From Siphonodentalium dalli (Eukaryota; Mollusca; Scaphopoda; Gadilida; Siphonodentaliidae), in assembly GCA_032622095.1 (NCBI GenBank), contig CP136062.1, positions 155,986,875 through 156,050,874 of the forward strand: 64,000 bases of DNA, in the 5' to 3' direction. Positions 54,001 through 64,000 of the stretch are shown here, piece after piece. Position 1 is the first letter of the stretch, and every line of letters begins with the position of its first letter. The notes under the pieces were generated by a model. It worked only from the letters and a program-made list of their open reading frames with translations. It was not told where the DNA came from and did no database searches. The translations under genes were made by a program, and so were the position numbers.

Positions 54001-57000
54001 TATGACCCATTATATGTATCTACTTCCAACACTTTTGTTGTTTGTGGATAGGTATGCATCTATGCAAATGGTTTGCACAAAGTTTGGGCTCCTCAGTGGG
54101 TTTTAAGGGTATTGAGACAGCCCAACACCCACAGCACCCATGATAAAACCATACAGCACCCGTGCCTATGAAAACATATTTCTGAATCAGCCATCTCTCA
54201 GACTATACTCATTCTGTAAATGATTCCACATTTCACTCTAGAATATATAGAGGCAATGGGAAACAAATATTTGGGCACCTGAATGGGATTTTGGGCTCTA
54301 TTCAGGAGGGATATTTGGTTTTTTTAATGGTTAAATTTGTATATTTAACTGGAATTGGGTCCTGTAAAGGTATATACTTCTAGGTCTCCTAGTGTTTTTG
54401 GAAATATCTGCATCAGTATAAGAAGATTTGCAAAAGTTTGGGCTCCTTAGTGGGTTTTAAGGGTATGGAGACAGCCCAACACCCACAGCACCCATGACAA
54501 TTCAAGTTAAATTGGTATATTTAACTTGAATTGGGCCATATGACTCATTATATGTATCTACTTCCAACACTTTTGTTGTTTGTGGATAGGTATGCATCTA
54601 TGCAAATGGTTTGCATAAAGTTTGGGCTCCTCAGTGGGTTTTAAGGGTATTGAGACAGCCCAACACCCACAGCACCCATGATAAAACCATACAGCACCCG
54701 TGCCTATGAAAACATATTTCTTAATCAGCCATCTCTCAGACTATACTCATTCTGTAAATGATTCCATATTTCACTCTAGAATATATAGAGGCAATGGGAA
54801 AAAAATATTTGGGCACCTGAATGGGATTTTGGGCTCTATTCAGGGGGGATATTTGGTTTTTTTAATGGTTAAATTGGTATATTTAACTGGAATTGGGTCC
54901 TTTAAAGGTATATACTTCTAGGTCTCCTAGTGTTTTTGGAAATATCTGCATCAGTATAAGAAGATTTGCAAAAGTTTGGGCTCCTTAGTGGGTTTTAAGG
55001 GTATGGAGACAGCCCAACACCCACAGCACCCATGACAATTCAAGTTAAATTGGTATATTTAACTTGAATTGGGCCATATGACCCATTATATGTATCTACT
55101 TCCAACACCTTTGTTGTTTGTGGATAGGTATGCATCTATGCAAATGGTTTGCACAAAGTTTGGGCTCCTCAGTAGGTTTTAAGGGTATTGAGACAGCCCA
55201 ACACCCACAGCACCCATGATAAAACCATACAGCACCCGTGCCTATGAAAACATATTTCTGAGTCAGCCATCTCTCAGACTATACCCATTCTGTAAATGAT
55301 TCCACATTTCACTCTAGAATATATAGAGGCAATGGGAAAAAAATATTTGGGCACCTGAATGGGATTTTGGGCTCTATTCAAGGGGGATATTTGTTTTTTT
55401 TAATGGTTAAATTGGTATATTTAACTGGAATTGGGTCCTGTAAAGGTATATACTTCTAGGTCTCCTAGTGTTTTTGGAAATATCTGCATCAGTATAAGAA
55501 TATTTGCAAAAGTTTGGGCTCCTTAGTGGGTTTTAAGGGTATGGAGACAGCCCAACACCCACAGCACCCATGACAATTCAAGTTAAATTGGTATATTTAA
55601 CTTTAATTGGGCCATATGACCCATTATATGTATCTACTTCCAACACTTTTGTTGTTTATGGATAGGTATGCATCTATGCAAATGGTTTGCACAAAGTTTG
55701 GTCTCCTCAGTGGGTTTTAAGGGTATTGAGACAGCCCAACACCCACAGCACCCATGATAAAACCATACAGCACCCGTGCCTATGAAAACATATTTCTGAA
55801 TCAGCCATCTCTCAGACTATACTCATTCTGTAAATGATTCCACATTTCACTCTAGAATATATAGAGGCAATGGGAAACAAATATTTGGGCACCTGAATGG
55901 GATTTTGGGCTCTATTCAGGAGGGATATTTGGTTTTTTTAATGGTTAAATTTGTATATTTAACTGGAATTGGGTCCTGTAAAGGTATATACTTCTAGGTC
56001 TCCTAGTGTTTTTGGAAATATCTGCATCAGTATAAGAAGATTTGCAAAAGTTTGGGCTCCTTAGTGGGTTTTAAGGGTATGGAGACAGCCCAACACCCAC
56101 AGCACCCATGACAATTCAAGTTAAATTGGTATATTTAACTTGAATTGGGCCATATGACTCATTATATGTATCTACTTCCAACACTTTTGTTGTTTGTGGA
56201 TAGGTATGCATCTATGCAAATGGTTTGCACAAAGTTTGGGCTCCTCAGTGGGTTTTAAGGGTATTGAGACAGCCCAACACCCACAGCACCCATGATAAAA
56301 CCATACAGCACCCGTGCCTATGAAAACATATTTCTTAATCAGCCATCTCTCAGACTATACCCATTCTGTAAATGATTCCACATTTCACTCTAGAATATAT
56401 AGAGGCAATGGGAAAAAAATATTTGGGCACCTGAATGGGATTTTGGGCTCTATTCAGGGGGGATATTTGGTTTTTTTAATGGTTAAATTTGTATATTTAA
56501 CTGGAATTGGGTCCTGTAAAGGTATATACTTCTAGGTCTCCTAGTGTTTTTGGAAATATCTGCATCAGTATAAGAAGATTTGCAAAAGTTTGGGCTCCTT
56601 AGTGGGTTTTAAGGGTATGGAGACAGCCCAACGCCCACAGCACCCACGACAATTCAAGTTAAATTGGTATATTTAACTTGAATTGGGCCATATGACCCAT
56701 TATATGTATCTACTTCCAACACTTTTGTTGTTTGTGGATAGGTATGCATCTATGCAAATGGTTTGCACAAAGTTTGGGCTCCTCAGTAGGTTTTAAGGGT
56801 ATTGAGACAGCCCAACACCCACAGCACCCATGATAAAACCATACAGCACCCGTGCCTATGAAAACATATTTCTGAGTCAGCCATATCTCAGACTATACCC
56901 ATTCTGTAAATGATTCCACATTTCACTCTAGAATATATAGAGGCAATGGGAAAAAAATATTTGGGCACCTGAATGGGATTTTGGGCTCTATTCAAGGGGG

Positions 57001-59594
57001 ATATTTGTTTTTTTTAATGGTTAAATTGGTATATTTAACTGGAATTGGGTCCTGTAAAGGTATATACTTCTAGGTCTCCTAGTGTTTTTGGAAATATCTG
57101 CATCAGTATAAGAAGATTTGCAAAAGTTTGGGCTCCTTAGTGGGTTTTAAGGGTATGGAGACAGCCCAACACCCACAGCACCCATGACAATTCAAGTTAA
57201 ATTGGTATATTTAACTTTAATTGGGCCATATGACCCATTATATGTATCTACTTCCAACACTTTTGTTGTTTATGGATAGGTATGCATCTATGCAAATGGT
57301 TTGCACAAAGTTTGGTCTCCTCAGTGGGTTTTAAGGGTATTGAGACAGCCCAACACCCACAGCACCCATGATAAAACCATACAGCACCCGTGCCTATGAA
57401 AACATATTTCTGAATCAGCCATCTCTCAGACTATACTCATTCTGTAAATGATTCCACATTTCACTCTAGAATATATAGAGGCAATGGGAAACAAATATTT
57501 GGGCACCTGAATGGGATTTTGGGCTCTATTCAGGAGGGATATTTGGTTTTTTTAATGGTTAAATTTGTATATTTAACTGGAATTGGGTCCTGTAAAGGTA
57601 TATACTTCTAGGTCTCCTAGTGTTTTTGGAAATATCTGCATCAGTATAAGAAGATTTGCAAAAGTTTGGGCTCCTTAGTGGGTTTTAAGGGTATGGAGAC
57701 AGCCCAACACCCACAGCACCCATGACAATTCAAGTTAAATTGGTATATTTAACTTGAATTGGGCCATATGACTCATTATATGTATCTACTTCCAACACTT
57801 TTGTTGTTTGTGGATAGGTATGCATCTATGCAAATGGTTTGCACAAAGTTTGGGCTCCTCAGTGGGTTTTAAGGGTATTGAGACAGCCCAACACCCACAG
57901 CACCCATGATAAAACCATACAGCACCCGTGCCTATGAAAACATATTTCTTAATCAGCCATCTCTCAGACTATACTCATTCTGTAAATGATTCCATATTTC
58001 ACTCTAGAATATATAGAGGCAATGGGAAAAAAATATTTGGGCACCTGAATGGGATTTTGGGCTCTATTCAGGGGGGATATTTGGTTTTTTTAATGGTTAA
58101 ATTTGTATATTTAACTGGAATTGGGTCCTGTAAAGGTATATACTTCTAGGTCTCCTAGTGTTTTTGGAAATATCTGCATCAGTATAAGAAGATTTGCAAA
58201 AGTTTGGGCTCCTTAGTGGGTTTTAAGGGTATGGAGACAGCCCAACACCCACAGGACCCATGACAATTCAAGTTAAATTGGTATATTTAACTTGAATTGG
58301 GCCATATGACCCATTATATGTATCTACTTCCAACACTTTTGTTGTTTGTGGATAGGTATGCATCTATGCAAATGGTTTGCACAAAGTTTGGGCTCCTCAG
58401 TGGGTTTTAAGGGTATTGAGACAGCCCAACACCCACAGCACCCATGATAAAACCATACAGCACCCGTGCCTATGAAAACATATTTCTGAGTCAGCCATCT
58501 CTCAGACTATACCCATTCTGTAAATGATTCCACATTTCACTCTAGAATATATAGAGGCAATGGGAAAAAAATATTTGGGCACCTGAATGGGATTTTGGGC
58601 TCTATTCAGGGGGGATATTTGGTTTTTTTAATGGTTAAATTTGTATATTTAACTGGAATTGGGTCCTGTAAAGGTATATACTTCTAGGTCTCCTAGTGTT
58701 TTTGGAAATATCTGCATCAGTATAAGAAGATTTGCAAAAGTTTGGGCTCCTTAGTGGGTTTTAAGGGTATGGAGACAGCCCAACACCCACAGCACCCATG
58801 ACAATTCAAGTTAAATTGGTATATTTAACTTGAATTGGGCCATATGACCCATTATATGTATCTACTTCCAACACTTTTGTTGTTTGTGGATAGGTATGCA
58901 TCTATGCAAATGGTTTGCACAAAGTTTGGGCTCCTCAGTGGGTTTTAAGGGTATTGAGACAGCCCAACACCCACAGCACCCATGATAAAACCATACAGCA
59001 CCCGTGCCTATGAAAACATATTTCTGAGTCAGCCATCTCTCAGACTATACCCATTCTGTAAATGATTCCACATTTCACTCTAGAATATATAGAGGCAATG
59101 GGAAAAAAATATTTGGGCACCTGAATGGGATTTTGGGCTCTATTCAGGGGGGATATATGGTTTTTTTAATGGTTAAATTGGTATATTTAACTGGAATTGG
59201 GTCCTGTAAAGGTATATACTCTAGGTCTCCTAGTGTTTTTGGAAATATCTGCATCAGTATAAGAAGATTTGCAAAAGTTTGGGCTCCTTAGTGGGTTTTA
59301 AGGGTATGGAGACAGCCCAACACCCACAGCACCCATGACAATTCAAGTTAAATTGGTATATTTAACTTGAATTGGGCCATATAACCCATTATATGTATCT
59401 ACTTCCAACACTTTTGTTGTTTGTGGATAGGTATGCATCTATGCAAATGGTTTGCACAAAGTTTGGGCTCCTCAGTGGGTTTTAAGGGTATTGAGACAGC
59501 CCAACACCCACAGCACCCATGGTAAAACCATACAGCACCCGTGCCTATGAAAACATATTTCTGAGTCAGCCATCTCTCAGACTATACCCATTCT
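45073..59594. repeat. 3-mer-dominated higher-order block (1,614 bp) with insertions of other units
   Basis: The dominant order is ttcaaggggg unit, gggaaacaaat unit, cttaatcag unit. This is the neighbouring 4-mer minus its gggaaacatatat member. It is seen at about 45.1-46.7, 47.8-49.4, 55.3-56.9 and 56.9-58.5 kb, with gggaaacaaat at 54257, 55871 and 57485. Plain, ttcagagggg and gaggtaatgggg units are inserted between about 49.4-54.2 and 58.5-59.6 kb. One 1,613-bp segment is duplicated in tandem (48301-49913 and 49914-51526). No gene is seen. Confidence 0.75.
48301..51526. repeat. Recent 1,613-bp tandem segmental duplication
   Basis: Two adjacent 1,613-bp blocks (48301-49913, 49914-51526) share two otherwise rare changes at the same offset: gggatttaag in place of ggttttaag at 48721 and 50334, and a lost T in gtgggtttaaggg near 49,078 and 50,691. 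The copies differ only towards their right ends, for example catcagaataag against catcagtataag, and ctttaattg against cttgaattg. Confidence 0.85.
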
Positions 59595-62500
59595 GTAAAT
59601 GATTCCACATTTCACTCTAGAATATATAGAGGTAATGGGGAAAAAATATTTGGGCACCTGAATGGGATTTTGGGCTCTATTCGGGGGGGATATTTGTTTT
59701 TTTTAATGGTTAAATTTGTATATTTAACTGGAATTGGGTCCTGTAAAGGTATATACTTCTAGGTCTCCTAGTGTTTTTGGAAATATCTGCATCAGTATAA
59801 GAAGATTTGCAAAAGTTTGGGCTCCTTAGTGGGTTTTAAGGGTATGGAGACAGCCCAACACCCACAGCACCCATGACAATTCAAGTTAAATTGGTATATT
59901 TAACTTGAATTGGGCCATATGACCCATTATATGTATCTACTTCCAACACTTTTGTTGTTTGTGGATAGGTATGCATCTATGCAAATGGTTTGCACAAAGT
60001 TTGGGCTCCTCAGTGGGTTTTAAGGGTATTGAGACAGCCCAACACCCACAGCACCCATGATAAAACCATACAGCACCCGTGCCTATGAAAACATATTTCT
60101 GAGTCAGCCATCTCTCAGACTATACCCATTCTGTAAATGATTCCACATTTCACTCTAGAATATATAGAGGCAATGGGAAAAAAAATATTTGGGCACCTGA
60201 ATGGGATTTTGGGCTCTATTCAGAGGGGATATTTGGTTTTTTTAATGGTTAAATTGGTATATTTAACTGGAATTGGGTCCTGTAAAGGTATATACTTCTA
60301 GGTCTCCTAGTGTTTTTGGAAATATCTGCATCAGTATAAGAAGATTTGCAAAAGTTTGGGCTCCTTAGTGGGTTTTAAGGGTATGGAGACAGCCCAACAC
60401 CCACAGCACCCATGACAATTCAAGTTAAATTGGTATATTTAACTTGAATTGGGCCATATAACCCATTATATGTATCTACTTCCAACACTTTTGTTGTTTG
60501 TGGATAGGTATGCATCTATGCAAATGGTTTGCACAAAGTTTGGGCTCCTCAGTGGGTTTTAAGGGTATTGAGACAGCCCAACACCCACAGCACCCATGGT
60601 AAAACCATACAGCACCCGTGCCTATGAAAACATATTTCTGAGTCAGCCATCTCTCAGACTATACCCATTCTGTAAATGATTCCACATTTCACTCTAGAAT
60701 ATATAGAGGTAATGGGGAAAAAATATTTGGGCACCTGAATGGGATTTTGGGCTCTATTCGGGGGGGATATTTGTTTTTTTTAATGGTTAAATTTGTATAT
60801 TTAACTGGAATTGGGTCCTGTAAAGGTATATACTTCTAGGTCTCCTAGTGTTTTTGGAAATATCTGCATCAGTATAAGAAGATTTGCAAAAGTTTGGGCT
60901 CCTTAGTGGGTTTTAAGGGTATGGAGACAGCCCAACACCCACAGCACCCATGACAATTCAAGTTAAATTGGTATATTTAACTTGAATTGGGCCATATGAC
61001 CCATTATATGTATCTACTTCCAACACTTTTGTTGTTTGTGGATAGGTATGCATCTATGCAAATGGTTTGCACAAAGTTTGGGCTCCTCAGTGGGTTTTAA
61101 GGGTATTGAGACAGCCCAACACCCACAGCACCCATGATAAAACCATACAGCACCCGTGCCTATGAAAACATATTTCTGAGTCAGCCATCTCTCAGACTAT
61201 ACCCATTCTGTAAATGATTCCACATTTCACTCTAGAATATATAGAGGCAATGGGAAAAAAAATATTTGGGCACCTGAATGGGATTTTGGGCTCTATTCAG
61301 AGGGGATATTTGGTTTTTTTAATGGTTAAATTGGTATATTTAACTGGAATTGGGTCCTGTAAAGGTATATACTTCTAGGTCTCCTAGTGTTTTTGGAAAT
61401 ATCTGCATCAGTATAAGAAGATTTGCAAAAGTTTGGGCTCCTTAGTGGGTTTTAAGGGTATGGAGACAGCCCAACACCCACAGCACCCATGACAATTCAA
61501 GTTAAATTGGTATATTTAACTTGAATTGGGCCATATGACCCATTATATGTATCTACTTCCAACACTTTTGTTGTTTGTGGATAGGTATGCATCTATGCAA
61601 ATGGTTTGCACAAAGTTTGGGCTCCTCAGTGGGTTTTAAGGGTATTGAGACAGCCCAACACCCACAGCACCCATGATAAAACCATACAGCACCCGTGCCT
61701 ATGAAAACATATTTCTGAGTCAGCCATCTCTCAGACTATACCCATTCTGTAAATGATTCCACATTTCACTCTAGAATATATAGAGGTAATGGGGAAAAAA
61801 TATTTGGGCACCTGAATGGGATTTTGGGCTCTATTCGGGGGGGATATTTGGTTTTTTTAATGGTTAAATTTGTATATTTAACTGGAATTGGGTCCTGTAA
61901 AGGTATATACTTCTAGGTCTCCTAGTGTTTTTGGAAATATCTGCATCAGTATAAGAAGATTTACAAAAGTTTGGGCTCCTTAGTGGGTTTTAAGGGTATG
62001 GAGACAGCCCAACACCCACAGCACCCATGACAATTCAAGTTAAATTGGTATATTTAACTTGAATTGGGCCATATGACCCATTATATGTATCTACTTCCAA
62101 CACTTTTGTTGTTTGTGGATAGGTATGCATCTATGCAAATGGTTTGCACAAAGTTTGGGCTCCTCAGTGGGTTTTAAGGGTATTGAGACAGCCCAACACC
62201 CACAGCACCCATGATAAAACCATACAGCACCCGTGCCTATGAAAACATATTTCTGAGTCAGCCATCTCTCAGACTATACCCATTCTGTAAATGATTCCAC
62301 ATTTCACTCTAGAATATATAGAGGCAATGGGAAAAAAATATTTGGGCACCTGAATGGGATTTTGGGCTCTATTCAGAGGGGATATTTGGTTTTTTTAATG
62401 GTTAAATTGGTATATTTAACTGGAATTGGGTCCTGTAAAGGTATATACTTCTAGGTCTCCTAGTGTTTTTGGAAATATCTGCATCAGTATAAGAAGATTT

Positions 62501-62606
62501 GCAAAAGTTTGGGCTCCTTAGTGGGTTTTAAGGGTATGGAGACAGCCCAACACCCACAGCACCCATGACAATTCAAGTTAAATTGGTATATTTAACTTGA
62601 ATTGGG
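59595..62606. repeat. 2-mer higher-order repeat block (1,077 bp) next to the array edge
   Basis: Units with gaggtaatggggaaaa plus ttcggggggg alternate with units carrying ttcagagggg. The first type starts at 59595, 60672 and 61749, 1,077 bp apart; the extra base is one more A in gggaaaaaaaatat. The second type starts at about 60133, 61210 and 62287. A single earlier gaggtaatgggg unit at 51.5 kb, followed by a ttcagagggg unit at 52.1 kb, shows the pair existed elsewhere before being amplified here. Confidence 0.85.
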
Positions 62607-62698
62607 TCATATGACCCATTATAGGTATCTATTTCCAGCACTTTTATAGTTTTTGGATAGGTATGCAACTATGCATCTATACAAATGGTTTGCACAAA
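62507..62698. repeat. Last half-A repeat, transition to diverged edge
   Basis: This is the rightmost half A. It is normal up to about 62,606, then collects changes: gggtcatatgaccc at 62604-62617 is now a perfect 14-bp palindrome where bulk units read gggccatatgaccc, and ggataggtatgcaactatgcatctataca has an 8-bp gain and a lost octamer. It is 192 bp long against the usual 184. The switch from near-identical to diverged sequence within one half-unit marks the limit of homogenisation. Confidence 0.85.
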
Positions 62699-63048
62699 GT
62701 TTGGGCTCCACGGTGGGCTTGAAAGTTATGGAGGCAGCCCAACACACACAGCTCCCATGAAAAAAACATACAGCACCCGTGCCTATGAAAACATATTTAT
62801 GAATCGGTGATCTCTCAGACTATACCCATTCTGAAAATTACTCTACAGTTGACTTTTAGAATATATATAGGCAATGAGATAAAAATTATTTGGGCATCTG
62901 AATGGGATTTTGGGCTTTGGTCAGGGGGAGGGGAATATTTGGGTTTTTTAAAAGTTAAATTGGTATATTTAACGTGAATTGTGACCCATTATAGATTTCT
63001 ACTTCCTGTACTTTTAGTGTTTCATCTGTATAAAAATATGTGCAAAAG
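62699..63048. repeat. Diverged full-length (B-type) edge repeat, 350 bp
   Basis: It starts gtttgggctccacggtggg and keeps cagcccaacac, ccatacagcacccgtgcc-like text, ttagaatatata, gcatctgaatgggattttg and ttaaattggtatatttaac. It differs from bulk units at many positions, by far more than bulk units differ from each other. It has ggtcagggggagggg where bulk units have ttcagggggg. No half A follows it: the next head block is 350 bp away. Confidence 0.85.
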
Positions 63049-63391
63049 TTTGGGCTCCTCAGTGGGTTTTTAGGAGATGATGACAGCCCAACACCCACGG
63101 CACCCATGATGAAACCATACAGCGGCTATGAAAACATATTTCTGGGTCAGTGTTCTCTCAGACTATACCTATTCTGAAAATTAATCCAGTTTACTTCAGA
63201 ATATATGTAAGCAATGGTAAAACAATTCTTTGGGCACCTGAATAGTATTTTGGGCTCTGGTCAGGGGGAGGGGAATATTTGGGTTTTTTAATAGTTAAGT
63301 TGGTATATTTAACTTGAATTGTGATCCATTATAGATATCAACTTTTAGTGTTTTTGGAAATATATTCATCTGTTTAAGAAGATGTGCAAAA
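63049..63391. repeat. Diverged full-length edge repeat, 343 bp
   Basis: It starts gtttgggctcctcagtgggt and is again full length, followed directly by another full-length copy. Part of the middle is lost (atacagcggctatgaaaac lacks the cacccgtgcc part). Its tail is mosaic: gatccattatagatatcaac resembles half A, then tagtgtttttggaaatat resembles half B. It has cccacggcaccc with a CpG where bulk units have cccacagcaccc. Confidence 0.85.
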
Positions 63392-63691
63392 GTTTGGGCT
63401 CCTCAGTGGGTTTTAAGGGAGTGGTGACAGCCCAACACCCACGGCACCCATGATGAAACCATACAGCACCCGTGCCTATAAAATCATTTTTCTGGGTCTC
63501 AGACTATGCCCATTCTGAAAATTATATATTTTGGCACCTGGAAGTTATTTTGGGCTCTGGTCAAGGGGAGTGGAATATTAGGAATTTTAATAGTCAAGTT
63601 GGTATATTTAACTTATATTGTGCCATTATTGATATCTACATCCAGGGCTTTTAGTGTTATTGAATAGGTAAGCACCTATGTAAATGATTTC
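63392..63691. repeat. Diverged, internally deleted edge repeat, about 300 bp
   Basis: It starts gtttgggctcctcagtgggt and keeps the head, cacccgtgcc, ggtcaaggggag and tatatttaactt. It lacks the ttccacatttcactctaga section between ctgaaaatta and ttttggcacc. Its tail is A-like (gatatctacatccagggctt, gaataggtaagcacctatg). A 60-codon open frame at 63472-63654 lies wholly inside this decayed repeat and is not considered a gene. Confidence 0.75.
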
Positions 63692-64000
63692 CCGTATTGG
63701 ATTTAAGAGTATGGAGCCAGCCCAACACCCACAGCACCCATGGTAAACCATACAGCATCTGTGCCTATAGAATCATATTTTGTGGTCAGTGTTCAATCAG
63801 ACAACACTCATTTATGAAACATGATTCCACATATGACTTTAGAGTATAGGCAGGCGATCAACAGAACATATTTTGTTACCTGGAAGGGAATTTGGGCGAG
63901 GGGAGAGGAATATTTGTGTTTTTAATAGCCATATTGGTATTTTAGGCTTAGGAATCAGTCCAACACACATACCACCCATGATAAAACATATGGCACTGGT
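63692..64000. repeat. Strongly degenerate edge repeats (one decayed copy and a partial)
   Basis: Recognisable remains include ggatttaagagtatggagccagcccaacaccc without the gtttgggctcc head, ttccacatatgactttaga, ttacctggaaggga, and then an abrupt step from tattggtatttta to cagtccaacacacataccacccatga at 63956. The spacing of the cagcccaac-like block is 290 and then 238 bp, so large pieces are missing. No other gene or element is seen. The window ends inside a partial copy, so the true array border lies further right. Confidence 0.75.

Larger units (their letters stand above)
1..62606. repeat. Tandem satellite DNA array, 538-bp unit, about 116 copies
   Basis: The same 538-bp sequence recurs head to tail without a break. 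For example the block beginning gtaa(a/t)tgattcc falls at 1, 539, 1077 and 1615, and later at 48301 and 62287. All copies have the same orientation. By eye, neighbouring copies differ by only a few bases, mostly single substitutions and length changes in the G and T runs. The array is A+T-rich, contains no interspersed element and no coding gene, and continues beyond the left end of the window. Copy number is the length divided by the period, corrected for one recurrent 97-bp deletion and one 172-bp net insertion. The arrangement is typical of centromeric, pericentromeric or subtelomeric satellites, but nothing here shows the chromosomal position. I do not recognise it as a named satellite family. 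Confidence 0.98.

Noticed and set aside
37487..58149. Recurring 73-residue plus-strand open frames (MPMKTYFLISHLSDYTHSVN...)
   Set aside because: They begin at GTG, recur only in cttaatcag units, and exist because that variant turns an in-frame TGA into TTA. They are spaced by whole satellite units, have no recognisable domain, and are closed in most units.
1..62606. CENP-B box or other centromere protein site
   Set aside because: No TTCG....A..CGGG-like match is seen; CpG is nearly absent, so the array cannot be called centromeric on this basis.
1..62606. CRISPR array
   Set aside because: Repeats are 538 bp and contiguous with no unique spacers.
1..62606. Pol III promoter (A and B boxes), tRNA- or SINE-derived origin
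   Set aside because: No B-box-like GGTTCGANTCC is seen in either half, and no A-rich tail or target-site duplications are found.
1..62606. Assembly artefact producing artificial tandem copies
   Set aside because: Units carry many different private variants in nested registers, as expected of real satellite. Exact copy number could still be wrong and would need raw long reads to confirm.
63472..63654. 60-residue plus-strand open frame in the edge region
   Set aside because: It lies wholly inside a decayed satellite copy, starts at a non-ATG codon and resembles no family I know.

Overview
The window is almost entirely one tandem satellite DNA array from a eukaryotic genome. From position 1 to about 62,606 there is an unbroken head-to-tail run of roughly 116 copies of a 538-bp unit, all in the same orientation. 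No transposon, gene, RNA gene or other unrelated sequence interrupts it. From about 62,607 to 64,000 the repeat decays into diverged, shorter and partly deleted relatives, which looks like one edge of the array. I find no believable protein-coding gene. The open frames present are short, repeat-derived and appear or vanish with single-base variants of the satellite. The strong lack of CpG (about one per 538 bp) with abundant TpG/CpA suggests a genome with CpG methylation, such as a vertebrate or plant. The species cannot be named from the sequence.

The 538-bp unit is itself a composite. It joins a 354-bp full-length repeat (half B) to a 184-bp shortened relative (half A). Both start with the same block, gtttgggctcct..., followed by cagcccaacacccacagca. 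Half A lacks about 170 bp from the middle of the repeat. The diverged edge repeats are spaced 350 and 343 bp apart and are all of the full-length type. So the likely history is an older monomer of about 350 bp, an internal deletion that made a short version, fixation of a long+short pair, and amplification of that pair as the new unit. At the deletion junction in half A sit 7 bases that exactly complete a perfect 15-bp inverted repeat, as if copied by fold-back from the other arm.

Superimposed on the 538-bp period is a patchwork of higher-order repeats, recognised from shared private variants: 3-mers (1,614 bp) at the left end, three copies of a 7-mer (3,669 bp) carrying a 97-bp deletion at about 10.1-21.3 kb, a 7-mer without the deletion to about 25.0 kb, 6-mer and 2-mer spacings to about 36.5 kb, a precise 4-mer (2,152 bp) at 36.5-45.1 kb, 3-mers to about 58.5 kb, and a 2-mer (1,077 bp) up to the edge. 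This is the pattern expected from repeated unequal exchange or local segmental amplification. Each unit also carries a canonical POU octamer (ATGCAAAT), an AP-1/MARE-like site (TGAGTCA, lost in some families), several small hairpins and one XbaI-type TCTAGA site. Whether any of these has a function cannot be decided from sequence alone.
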